The position numbers and the translations under genes were made by a program. From Acidobacteriota bacterium (GTDB taxonomy: Bacteria; Acidobacteriota; Blastocatellia; Chloracidobacteriales; Chloracidobacteriaceae), in assembly GCA_016208495.1 (NCBI GenBank), contig JACQXX010000103.1, positions 35,705 to 99,704 on the forward strand: DNA of 64,000 nucleotides, in the 5' to 3' direction. Shown here in pieces: positions 9,144 through 16,743 of this stretch. The first letter of the stretch is position 1. The number at the start of each line of letters is the position of its first letter. The notes under the pieces were generated by a model, which was given only the letters and a program-made list of their open reading frames with translations, ran no database searches and was not told where the DNA came from.

Positions 9144-9674
9144 CTATTCAGTTTTTACTTCAACCTTGGTGCCTTTCTCAGTAACCACGACTGGCAGTGT
9201 GAGGGTTAAAATCCCATCCTTTAACGTCGCCTTTGCCTGGGCTGGGTCAACTTCCTTTGGAAGCGGAAGCGTGCGGAAAATGCGATTTGACCGATATTCG
9301 GTGTAAACCGTTTTTTCCTCTTCTTTCTTTTCCTCAGTCGTTTCGACCTTGCCGTCAACCATCAGGCTCAGGGGTTCGACGCTCACTTTCAGGTCTTCGG
9401 GTTTGAATCCAGGCACTTCGATTGTCACCTTCAGCGCGCCGTCGGCTTCTGTCATTTCAACCGGGGTCCTTCGCAACAATTCTGATTCCGCTCGGAACCA
9501 GTCCTCCCAATCATTGCCAAGGTTTGGTTCCCGATGGCTGAAAAGTTCAAAAGCACGATCAGCAATGGTCCGGTACATTTTTTCCATTTGCTCGAAAAGG
9601 TGCTCAGCTTTAACAAAAATTGGAAGCTCCGGCTTGGCTTCAACTTTTGTTTTTACAACTGCTTCGCTTTTCAT
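9144..9674 (-). CDS. Hsp20/alpha-crystallin small heat-shock protein
   Basis: A 176-residue Hsp20 chaperone that holds unfolding proteins in soluble oligomers. The alpha-crystallin domain is clear: PVEMTEADGALKVTIEVPGF, KPEDLKVSVE, then FRTLPLPKEVDPAQAKATLK and DGILTLTLP. A Lys/Glu-rich insert (TTEEKKEEEKTV) sits in the loop between strands. The start is ATG 9674, which has a strong AAAGGAGGT site five bases upstream; the longer frame to 9713 lacks one. The next gene upstream on the strand is the stress protein UspA. Confidence 0.93.
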   Translation of the reverse strand: MKSEAVVKTKVEAKPELPIFVKAEHLFEQMEKMYRTIADRAFELFSHREPNLGNDWEDWFRAESELLRRTPVEMTEADGALKVTIEVPGFKPEDLKVSVEPLSLMVDGKVETTEEKKEEEKTVYTEYRSNRIFRTLPLPKEVDPAQAKATLKDGILTLTLPVVVTEKGTKVEVKTE

Positions 9675-10044
9675 ACGACCTCCTTTTAGAAAACTATGGA
9701 GATGCACCGTCACAGAGTATTGAGGCTGTGCCTACGATTTTCTTTAGGGCAACCTGTGTGCCATTCTCAAAAAACCATTGAATCAGAATTACCAGTCTAT
9801 CCAGAGAATACTATGTTCATGGCAAAGTAAAGTTTGTTTTTCAAAGAGTTAAATCAGGAATTCCCTCATTGAAAAAATAAGGGAAAAATTTGGAAAAAAG
9901 AAAAAACGAGCGTTGACCTGACTGGCACAGGTCTCTGATCTCATCGGGAATTTTGAGGCTCGGTGCGCATTATTTCCCGGTTAATTGGGAAATCTCACCC
10001 AGCCTCCGGAAATATTTTTGGAGTGCGCCGACGTGTCAGCACTT
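9675..10044. other. Intergenic region upstream of hsp20, no gene seen
   Basis: About 370 bases, AT-rich in 9760-9920. No open frame with a ribosome-binding site and no repeat family member is recognised. It should contain the hsp20 promoter and the 3' end of the UspA transcript. I could not identify a CIRCE element or a clear heat-shock promoter by eye. Confidence 0.4.
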
Positions 10045-10935
10045 TCAATTTGAGCCTGGCCTGATGACATTGACTGAACATGGCGCGTGGAGTGCCACAG
10101 CCTCGGACACACTGCCCATCAAAAACCTGACCAGTCCGCGTTTTCCGTGTGATCCCAACACAATTAAATCGGCTTCCCACTGACTGGCTTCGTCCAAAAT
10201 ACGAACCTTGGCATCCCCTTCAAGCACATGGGCTGACACCTCATATTCAACTCCAGCCAGTTGACGTTGAGCGGCTGCCACCAGATCTTCAGCCATTTTC
10301 CGGTGTTCGGTCTGGATTCGACTGATTAAGTCAGACGGCAGAAACCCTGGGTCCGCCACTGGGACGCTTGGATCAAACACACTAACGACTCGAATTTGCG
10401 TTGGTGTCGGCCACGGGCGATATTTAATTGAATCAATGGCTTGAATGGCGGATTCTGAACCATCCGTTGCAACCAAAACTTTATATGGCTTGAGGCTGCC
10501 GTCATCGGTACCTGGCCTGCGGTCTCTGACCAGTTCGACTGAACAGGGAGCATTGCGCAGGACGGTTTGACAGGTACTCCCCAAGAAAAATCGCACCAGC
10601 CTCGAATGGCCGTGCGAACCCAGCACCAGGTAATTTGCCCTCCACTCTTTGACATATTCCAGGATTTCAGCCTGTGGGTAGCCTTCAGAAATGGTGGTTG
10701 AGGTGGTCAACCCCAGCCGTGAAAATTTAGCCGCCGCCCGGCTGACCAATCGTTCGGCTTCCTCGACCTGAAACCGGGTGACACTTTCAACGCCCGGTAC
10801 TGATGGAATGAAGGCTTTGGTATCAACCACGGTCATAACACAGATTTCGGATTGTGCTGGCCAGGGGCGGGACAGAACCTGATGGATGACTGAATCAGAC
10901 GATGGCGATGAATCAATGGCGACAAGTATTTTCAT
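10045..10935 (-). CDS. Tandem-domain universal stress protein (UspA family)
   Basis: A 296-residue protein with two Usp domains. Each begins with a strand of the MKILVAIDSS / YKVLVATDGS type and ends with the ATP-binding signature G-x2-G-x9-G-S: LGSHGHSRLVRFFLGS in the first and LGSHGKRGLVRFLMGS in the second. Both domains therefore look able to bind ATP. The start is ATG 10935 (MKILVAIDSS), with GGAGAGG six bases upstream. A further in-frame ATG at 10956 would place the ribosome-binding site inside the gene and is unlikely. Role: stress tolerance, details unknown. Confidence 0.92.
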   Translation of the reverse strand: MKILVAIDSSPSSDSVIHQVLSRPWPAQSEICVMTVVDTKAFIPSVPGVESVTRFQVEEAERLVSRAAAKFSRLGLTTSTTISEGYPQAEILEYVKEWRANYLVLGSHGHSRLVRFFLGSTCQTVLRNAPCSVELVRDRRPGTDDGSLKPYKVLVATDGSESAIQAIDSIKYRPWPTPTQIRVVSVFDPSVPVADPGFLPSDLISRIQTEHRKMAEDLVAAAQRQLAGVEYEVSAHVLEGDAKVRILDEASQWEADLIVLGSHGKRGLVRFLMGSVSEAVALHAPCSVNVIRPGSN

Positions 10936-10969
10936 GGCTGCCTCTCCGCAAAACAAAATTTGAGAAATT

Positions 10970-11073
10970 ATACCATTTTGGAATGAACCTATCGCATTAC
11001 TGGAAGGCTAAATCATTGAAAAAATTGTATTTACCTGAACTCTGAACCTGATACCCTGAACCCCAAATGGTAT
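10970..11073 (-). repeat. 104-bp miniature element, ATACCATTTTGG family, copy 1
   Basis: It starts ATACCATTTTGG (10970-10981) and ends CCCAAATGGTAT (11062-11073), so the ends are inverted repeats. The interior (AATGAACCTATCGCATTACT, then GATACCCTGAACC) is the reverse complement of the element at 58915-59018, with scattered mismatches. It lies just upstream of the uspA start and may carry or displace its promoter. Confidence 0.8.
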
Positions 11074-11224
11074 TATTTGTACCGGCTGGTGAGGTCACTT
11101 GAGTACTGAACACTCACTCGGATGAAACTGTTGGAAAAGGAAGCCGCTCTGATGCTATAAAGACCGGTTTCTTTCCCACGTCACTTTCTGAGTGATGTCC
11201 TACCATACTGAGTGCATATCCTGT

Positions 11225-11693
11225 ACCACAACCAGGAAATACTAGTCAACAGACTCGGCCATCAAGGGCCGAGCTTGAGTCGTCAAGCCACGACGCCATC
11301 CTGCCGGATGGCCCACCGTGGTTGCATTGGTTCAAGTTCCGGTTGACCAGACCCCCGTGCAAATCACGGGAACCGATTGGGAAGAATCGATAGGTACCTG
11401 CGGATGCCGCCTCAGTCCGCTGCGCTACGGTGACCGGTTAAACAGGCATGGGAGTCAGTGCCAGTGCCGGTCACGGCAAACCTTCCCAAATCCGGTCGAG
11501 AGGACGTCGAATCCGGTCGGCGGTCACAGTCAGACCGGTACGCACTACCCGACGCAAGTCGGTGCGTGACGTGAATCTTTCACATCACATCGAGGGCGGG
11601 AAGGATCCGTTCTTTCCGCTTTCGTCTCAACTCAAAAAGGAGCGGCGTTTCCTCCCGGCCCAGCCAGGACCGGGTCTCCACGCCGAAGATAGG
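11225..11693 (+). mobile_element. Structured non-coding segment resembling an IS200/IS605 right end (omega-RNA-like), no transposase
   Basis: A 470-nt non-coding stretch rich in hairpins: CTCGGCC/GGGCCGAG near 11255-11273, a nested CCACG-CCATCC/GGATGG-CGTGG stem near 11288-11325, and several GC-rich stems to 11570. It ends with GGAGCGGCGTTTCCTCCCGG...CCGGGTCTCCACGCC (about 11640-11683). That tail resembles the hairpin at the right end of IS200/IS605-type elements downstream of tnpB, whose transcripts act as guide RNAs in known cases. No tnpA or tnpB frame is present. The segment ends ~10 nt before the HAD start codon. The match is from memory of the tail pattern, so the assignment is tentative. 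Confidence 0.4.
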
Positions 11694-12398
11694 ATGAAAC
11701 AATCACTTTCAGCACTGGTTTTTGATTTTGGCGGTACTTTAGATGGGCCAGGAATTGCCTGGTATGAACGGTTTTTTGTGTATGCCCAGGAATATGCACC
11801 GCACGTGACCTGGAAACAGTTTCTTCCCTTTGTAATCGAGGCCGGACGGGCACTGGCTCTCAATGAACGGGCACTCTCTCTGAGCCTCGAACAGACGGTT
11901 GAACATCTGGTCAGGCACGTGGTCAATCAACGCAACCCTGAACTGGAGGGGGTTGATGCCACCGAAATCACCAGCCGGTTTCTCCTTGATGCCCGGGCAC
12001 ATTTGGAACGAAGCCGCGAGGTGCTACAGGCATTGTCAACTGACTATCGGCTGGCCTGTATCAGCAATAACTGGGGCAATGCCAAAGGATGGTGTCAGGA
12101 CCTTGGGTTTGACGAGTATTTTGAACTGGTGATTGATTCGACTCTGGTCAATGTCCGCAAACCGGATGCGAAGATCTTTCAGATTGCGCTTGAAAAAATG
12201 AATCTCCCCGCCGAAAAAACAGCCTATGTCGGAGATCAATTTGTCGCCGATGTGCTGGGCTCAAAGTCAGTGGGCATGATGTCGGTCTGGCTCCAAAGCA
12301 ATCCTCCCAAGCCCTGTCCCGATGCGTCTAAAGTTGACTGGTGTATTACCCAAATTGAGGATTTGCTCGAATTGAAAGCAATGCCCAGATCTTCTTAA
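11694..12398 (+). CDS. HAD-superfamily hydrolase
   Basis: A 234-residue HAD hydrolase. Motif I is FDFGGTLDG (nucleophile Asp11; the usual second Asp is Gly13, as in the DxGGT subgroup). Motif II is CISNNWG, motif III is the Lys of VRKPDAKIF, and motif IV is YVGDQFVADVLG. The helical cap lies between motifs I and II. The frame is open upstream to 11448, but that part is the structured repeat segment. ATG 11694 follows immediately after it, with a modest GATAGG site. proB begins 21 nt downstream, so the two may be co-transcribed. The substrate is unknown; phosphatase activity is likely. Confidence 0.88.
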   Translation: MKQSLSALVFDFGGTLDGPGIAWYERFFVYAQEYAPHVTWKQFLPFVIEAGRALALNERALSLSLEQTVEHLVRHVVNQRNPELEGVDATEITSRFLLDARAHLERSREVLQALSTDYRLACISNNWGNAKGWCQDLGFDEYFELVIDSTLVNVRKPDAKIFQIALEKMNLPAEKTAYVGDQFVADVLGSKSVGMMSVWLQSNPPKPCPDASKVDWCITQIEDLLELKAMPRSS

Positions 12399-12419
12399 AA
12401 CACCTGAAAATAGAATGCC

Positions 12420-13547
12420 ATGCGAAAATTCTCGTTAAAAAATGTCAAACGGATTGTCATTAAAATTGGCAGCAGTGTCCTGGTTGATGCTGAAGCCGGG
12501 TTGAGCGAAGACGTGTTTGCGTCGCTGACCGCTCAGGTTTCTCACCTTCGGAAAGCCGGTAAAGAAGTCGTTTTGGTGTCCTCCGGCGCGATTGCCGCTG
12601 GCCGAGTCCGGCTGGGAATGACCGCCGGGCCCAAAACCATGCCCTATAAACAGGCGGCGGCGGCGGTTGGCCAGAGCCAGTTGATGCAGGCGTATGAACG
12701 TCACTTTGCCACTCACAACCTGCAGGCCGCACAGATTTTGCTGACCCAGGATGATCTGGTGGACCGTGGGCGATTTCTCAACGCCCGCAACACCGTTTTT
12801 GCACTGCTTGAACTTGGAGTCGTTCCGATCATCAATGAAAATGACACCGTGGTGGTCGAAGAAATCAAACTCGGTGACAATGATCGTCTGAGTTCACTGG
12901 TTACCAACTTAATTGACGCCGATTTACTGGTGATTTTATCGGATATTGAAGGACTCTTTGATTCCGATCCTAAAGCCAATCCCGAGGCAAAGTTGATTTC
13001 ACAAGTTGAAAACCTGGACCGTCAAACTGCTTCATTGGCCGCTGAGACCAAAAGTGCGTTTGGAACAGGCGGGATGGTCACCAAATTGGAAGCAGCCAGA
13101 ACGGCGTCGAGGTTTGGAATTCCAACTCTCCTGGCGCGTGGCCGAAGATCAAATTGCCTGATTGATTTGTTTGCTGGAAAGGCAATTGGCACCCTGTTTT
13201 TACCCAGTCAGGAAGCCCTGAGCAGCCGCAAACACTGGATTGCCTTTACCCTCACCCCGACGGGGCGGCTGGTTTTGGATGCCGGTGCCTGCCAGGCCGT
13301 CATTCGCGGAGGCAAAAGCCTGCTTCCATCGGGGATCCGCGCGGTTGAAGGGAATTTTGGTGCCGGTGAACCCGTGGCCTGTGTGGATGAGCAAGGCCAG
13401 GAAATCGCCCGTGGCTTGGTTTCATACTGTGCCGCCGATATTGATAAAATCAAAGGCGCCAAAACAGCGGAAATTGAAAACCGGCTGGGATATAAGCTCT
13501 ATGACGAGGTTATTCACCGGAATGATTTGGTGTTGACGGTGCATTGA
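12420..13547 (+). CDS. proB: Glutamate 5-kinase
   Basis: Catalyses the first step of proline synthesis, ATP + L-glutamate to glutamyl 5-phosphate. At 375 residues it has full length: an amino-acid kinase domain (IVIKIGSSVLVD, VVLVSSGAIAAG, PIINENDTV, GDNDRLSSLVT, FGTGGMVTKLEAA) and a C-terminal PUA domain (about 285-370, from GRLVLDAGACQAVIRGGKSL). proA is not adjacent. The HAD hydrolase lies 21 nt upstream. Confidence 0.96.
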   Translation: MRKFSLKNVKRIVIKIGSSVLVDAEAGLSEDVFASLTAQVSHLRKAGKEVVLVSSGAIAAGRVRLGMTAGPKTMPYKQAAAAVGQSQLMQAYERHFATHNLQAAQILLTQDDLVDRGRFLNARNTVFALLELGVVPIINENDTVVVEEIKLGDNDRLSSLVTNLIDADLLVILSDIEGLFDSDPKANPEAKLISQVENLDRQTASLAAETKSAFGTGGMVTKLEAARTASRFGIPTLLARGRRSNCLIDLFAGKAIGTLFLPSQEALSSRKHWIAFTLTPTGRLVLDAGACQAVIRGGKSLLPSGIRAVEGNFGAGEPVACVDEQGQEIARGLVSYCAADIDKIKGAKTAEIENRLGYKLYDEVIHRNDLVLTVH

Positions 13548-13553
13548 AAGGAA

Positions 13554-13680
13554 AGGATGAGGGATGAGGGATGAAAAAATCTTCCCATCTCGTTCATTTC
13601 GATTCAGAGAAAGAAAATGACTATCTCATTGACTATATTAGGCTTGAGTTCTTCATTCTTCATTCTTCATTCTTCATTCC
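13554..13680 (+). repeat. Heptanucleotide tandem repeats after proB
   Basis: Two short tandem arrays with a 7-nt period: GGATGAG units at about 13554-13572, and TTCTTCA units repeated four to five times at about 13650-13678. Neither codes for protein. Similar 7-nt arrays of different sequence occur after other genes in the window. Confidence 0.8.
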
Positions 13681-13808
13681 GCCTTCATGACCTTGCCTCG
13701 AAAAACCACTTCGCAGTACTGTAAAAACACACATTTACAGCCACAATCATTTCACATTCACAATTTTAGTCGTGCATGTTGTTTCGTGAACATAAAGGAG
13801 GTCGGTCC

Positions 13809-14582
13809 ATGTTTGCACGTTCCGTTTTGCTGCTGGGCCTCTGTGTTGCGCTCTTCCTCGGAATGCCTCGATTAATGGCCTCAACTCAGGAAGAAGACAG
13901 TCCCCGAGGTATTTTTGATACCCAAACCAAACAAGTTCCCTCTGGATTAACCAATGTTCGTCCTCGAACCGAAAAACCAAAACGCCAAAACCTGCCAGGT
14001 TCAAAGAAAAAAGACGTTGCCCCGGTCGCCAAATCAAATATGGTGGCGTTGAAGTACAGTGTGCTGGCTTCCGGCACCCAAACCCCTCCCGGATATGAAG
14101 TTGGCCGGAATTTAACCAAAATCCAGCCGGTTTCCGGGGAAAAGCCCTATGGTGTCACCAATCCACAACGCAATTTCCGCCAGGGTGACATTATCTTCTT
14201 GTGTTTTGAAGTATCGCAGGAAGGGTATTTGTATGTGATCAATCTTGGTTCCGACGGGGTTACCCGGTCATTGATTTACCCGGATCCTGGCAAACCCGCC
14301 CGAGTTCTGCCTGATGAACCAATGACCATTGGTCCATTGCGAATTGATCCTCCGGCTGGAACAGACAAGTTGACCGTGCTGTTTAGCAAAACCCGGATTT
14401 CTGCATTTGAAGATCCGAAACAGGACTTGAACAAAGTATTTCATCAAGAATTAAGCTCACGCACCTACACCACCATTGAGGAAGAAGAAATTTATCTTCC
14501 ATCAAAGGAAATCCTGGCCATGTACTTTGCCAATAAGGGAGAGTTGCTCAAAGCTGAAATTGATGTTCGGCATTCTGAGTAA
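13809..14582 (+). CDS. Secreted DUF4384 protein
   Basis: 257 residues. A signal peptide (MFARSVLLLGLCVALFLGMP) is followed by a Lys/Pro-rich linker and a DUF4384 domain (FRQGDIIFLCFEVSQEGYLY, TRSLIYPDPG, DKLTVLFSKT). Start is ATG 13809, with AAAGGAGG seven bases upstream; the ATG at 13776 lacks such a site. DUF4384 is a beta-rich domain of unknown function found in exported proteins. The same domain ends the Ser/Thr kinase encoded next, so the two proteins probably act in one envelope pathway (inference). Confidence 0.85.
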   Translation: MFARSVLLLGLCVALFLGMPRLMASTQEEDSPRGIFDTQTKQVPSGLTNVRPRTEKPKRQNLPGSKKKDVAPVAKSNMVALKYSVLASGTQTPPGYEVGRNLTKIQPVSGEKPYGVTNPQRNFRQGDIIFLCFEVSQEGYLYVINLGSDGVTRSLIYPDPGKPARVLPDEPMTIGPLRIDPPAGTDKLTVLFSKTRISAFEDPKQDLNKVFHQELSSRTYTTIEEEEIYLPSKEILAMYFANKGELLKAEIDVRHSE

Positions 14583-14615
14583 CATTTGGCTCATCAATCT
14601 TTACCATGACGTTCA

Positions 14616-14652
14616 GGGTTCAAGCTGGCGGCAGCTTGAACCCCGAACCGAT
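14616..14652 (+). terminator. Rho-independent terminator
   Basis: An 11-12 bp stem, GGGTTCAAGCTG (14616-14627) against 14632-14643, with a 4-nt loop. A short spacer and ATTTTTTT follow. It lies 34 nt after the secreted DUF4384 gene and before the kinase gene. Confidence 0.7.
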
Positions 14653-14726
14653 TTTTTTCTCCCTCTCTCCCCCAGACCCATGTTGATTGATCCACGCCAA
14701 TCCCCTTGACCTTTTCTGTCGCTTGC

Positions 14727-16607
14727 ATGTCATCAAACTCCTTTGAACTAAAACCAAATGAAAAGCTAGGTGACCGCTATGTCATCCAGGCCAAGCTCGG
14801 CGAAGGGGGCATGGGAACGGTCTATCGAGCCATGGATGAGCGGAATTTAAACCGCCCGGTTGCCATCAAACTCATCAACGCGAAAGCCAATCAACGCTTT
14901 GCCGTCAAAGCCCGCCAACGATTGCTGAGAGAACGTGAAGCCTACCTGCGCATCACCCATCCCAATGTCGTTCAGGTCATTGATAGCGGAGTCACCGATG
15001 ATGGGAATTTATTCTTAGTTCAAGAATACATTGCGGGCGAATCGCTGGATAAACTGGTGCGGCGCAAGGGGCAACTTCCAAAAAATGAAATTCTGTCAAT
15101 GGTCGGCCAAATGAGCAGTGCGCTGGAGGCAATTCATAGTGAAGGGGTTCTTCATCGTGACTTAAAGCCGACTAATATCATGCTCCAAAATCTTTCCGGA
15201 GGCGGGAAGCAGGTCAAAATCATTGATTTAGGGATTGCCCGAGTTGAAGATTCAGTAATTGAAGACTCCCTTACCGTCGAAGGGGCCAGCATTGGAACAC
15301 CCTGGTATTCTTCTCCAGAGCAATTAACCGGTGCCGTTGCCACCCCACTGGTTGATTTATGGGCGCTGGCCGTGATTGCGTACCAGCTTGTGACCGGAGT
15401 GGCTCCGTTTCGCGAACCGACGATTGTACTGCTGGTGCGCAGGCAGCTTTCAGGCCCAATTTCACCAAAACAGCTTCGTCCTGATCTGCCGGAAGCCGTC
15501 AGTACGGTGTTGATGAAGGCACTCAGTTATGAACCCAGCAAGCGGTATCAAACAGTCCGTGAATTTTCAACCGCCTTAACCCTTGCCTTTGCTGGGAGTT
15601 CGGGAACCCAAACCAGCAACCAGCCTGGACTGAACCCGATTGAGGTGGTTGAAGAAGTCGAAAAAGATACTGACCCAACCCTGGCGCCCGCCAGCAAAAA
15701 AGAAGCTGAAGCGGCCAAAATTGCTCAAATTGCGGCACTCCGCGAGACGGTTGAAAAACCGCTGTCTGTCCCTGCAAATCAAGAAGTGGTTCAGGCTGGT
15801 GAACTTTCAATTCGTCAAGATAGTTCCCAACCCGCCATCTCCAGTTTGGGCGGAGCAACCCCCCAAAGCGGTCTAGCTGTGCCGAGTCAGATTGTTGTTT
15901 CACCCTCGCAAATCCAGGTTCAAGTTGTGCTTCCAACTCCGTCCTGGCGGCATCCTCGCATCTGGTTCTTCGTTATTGCCGTGGTGGCTGTGATTGGGGT
16001 GGTGGTATGGCTGGGCAAACAACCGGAGCCAGTCCCCAAACCCGCCGTTATCAAGGGAACTGGAACCGATCCAGTCCAAAATCCGACCGGCACCACGGCC
16101 TCAACCCGACTGAGTTATTCGCTGGTGGTTGACGATCAGCGGGGAACTCCATTTAATGCTTCAGGTCGCGAAATTTATCGTTCGGGTGATTCATTCAAAT
16201 TTATTGTTGAGACGATGGAAACAGGCCATTTTTATTTACTCAATGAATCCACCAGTGGCGAACTGGTTCAGCTTTTTCCAGCTCCTCATTTAAATCAGGA
16301 AAACTCAATCATCCAGGCCAATCAGAAACTTTCACTTCCTCAGGAGTGGTACCAGTTTGACAAATCGGTTGGCGCTGAACGGCTGGTTTTGATCTTTTCG
16401 CGGAAACCAGTGGAACTGCTCGAAAAGTTACAATCCAAAAAACTCGCAACACCCCAGGGAATCATCGCTCCGAATCAATCGCGCCAAATTCGAGAATGGA
16501 TTAAGTCCAATCAGGCTGAAAATAAACAGGAAAACTTCGATTTTGAAACCAGGCTGGAGTCACCGAAAGATCCGCTCGTGGCCCAGATCACGCTCCAGCA
16601 TCGGTAA
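14727..16607 (+). CDS. Membrane Ser/Thr protein kinase (PknB-like) with C-terminal DUF4384
   Basis: 626 residues from ATG 14727 (a TTG at 14706 is possible). An active-looking kinase domain occupies 15-280: glycine loop GEGGMG (25-30), Lys48 in VAIK, catalytic HRDLKPTN (His143, Asp145), DLGIAR in place of DFG, and GTPWYSSPEQL. A Glu/Ala/Pro-rich linker, one transmembrane helix (about 411-430, WFFVIAVVAVIGVVVWLG) and an extracytoplasmic DUF4384 domain (about 455-570, RSGDSFKFIVETMETGHFYL) follow. The usual PASTA sensor repeats of PknB are replaced by DUF4384. The upstream secreted DUF4384 protein is a possible partner. Confidence 0.92.
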   Translation: MSSNSFELKPNEKLGDRYVIQAKLGEGGMGTVYRAMDERNLNRPVAIKLINAKANQRFAVKARQRLLREREAYLRITHPNVVQVIDSGVTDDGNLFLVQEYIAGESLDKLVRRKGQLPKNEILSMVGQMSSALEAIHSEGVLHRDLKPTNIMLQNLSGGGKQVKIIDLGIARVEDSVIEDSLTVEGASIGTPWYSSPEQLTGAVATPLVDLWALAVIAYQLVTGVAPFREPTIVLLVRRQLSGPISPKQLRPDLPEAVSTVLMKALSYEPSKRYQTVREFSTALTLAFAGSSGTQTSNQPGLNPIEVVEEVEKDTDPTLAPASKKEAEAAKIAQIAALRETVEKPLSVPANQEVVQAGELSIRQDSSQPAISSLGGATPQSGLAVPSQIVVSPSQIQVQVVLPTPSWRHPRIWFFVIAVVAVIGVVVWLGKQPEPVPKPAVIKGTGTDPVQNPTGTTASTRLSYSLVVDDQRGTPFNASGREIYRSGDSFKFIVETMETGHFYLLNESTSGELVQLFPAPHLNQENSIIQANQKLSLPQEWYQFDKSVGAERLVLIFSRKPVELLEKLQSKKLATPQGIIAPNQSRQIREWIKSNQAENKQENFDFETRLESPKDPLVAQITLQHR

Positions 16608-16730
16608 GTGACAAGGGGACAAAGGGGACAAGGGGACAGGTGACCAGATGACAGGGTGACAGAGTGACAAGGTGACAAGGTGACAAGTGGATTTTCTTCA
16701 TCCCTCATCCCTCATCCCTCATCCCTTAAA
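16608..16730 (+). repeat. Short tandem repeats between convergent genes
   Basis: GACAAGG/GGGGACA-type units run from about 16608 to 16687, then CATCCCT is repeated four times (about 16698-16727). The repeat period is mostly 7 nt. The stretch separates the plus-strand kinase from the minus-strand lyase and holds no obvious stem-loop terminator. Confidence 0.8.
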
Positions 16731-16743
16731 GAACCCGACCCCC

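Noticed and set aside
11448..11693. N-terminal extension of the HAD hydrolase reading frame
   Set aside because: The extension translates hairpin-rich non-coding sequence, has no domain and no ribosome-binding site; ATG 11694 begins the conserved HAD fold.
16608..16730. Tandem repeats that could suggest a CRISPR array
   Set aside because: Units are ~7 nt with no spacers and no cas genes nearby; these are simple heptamer-type repeats.
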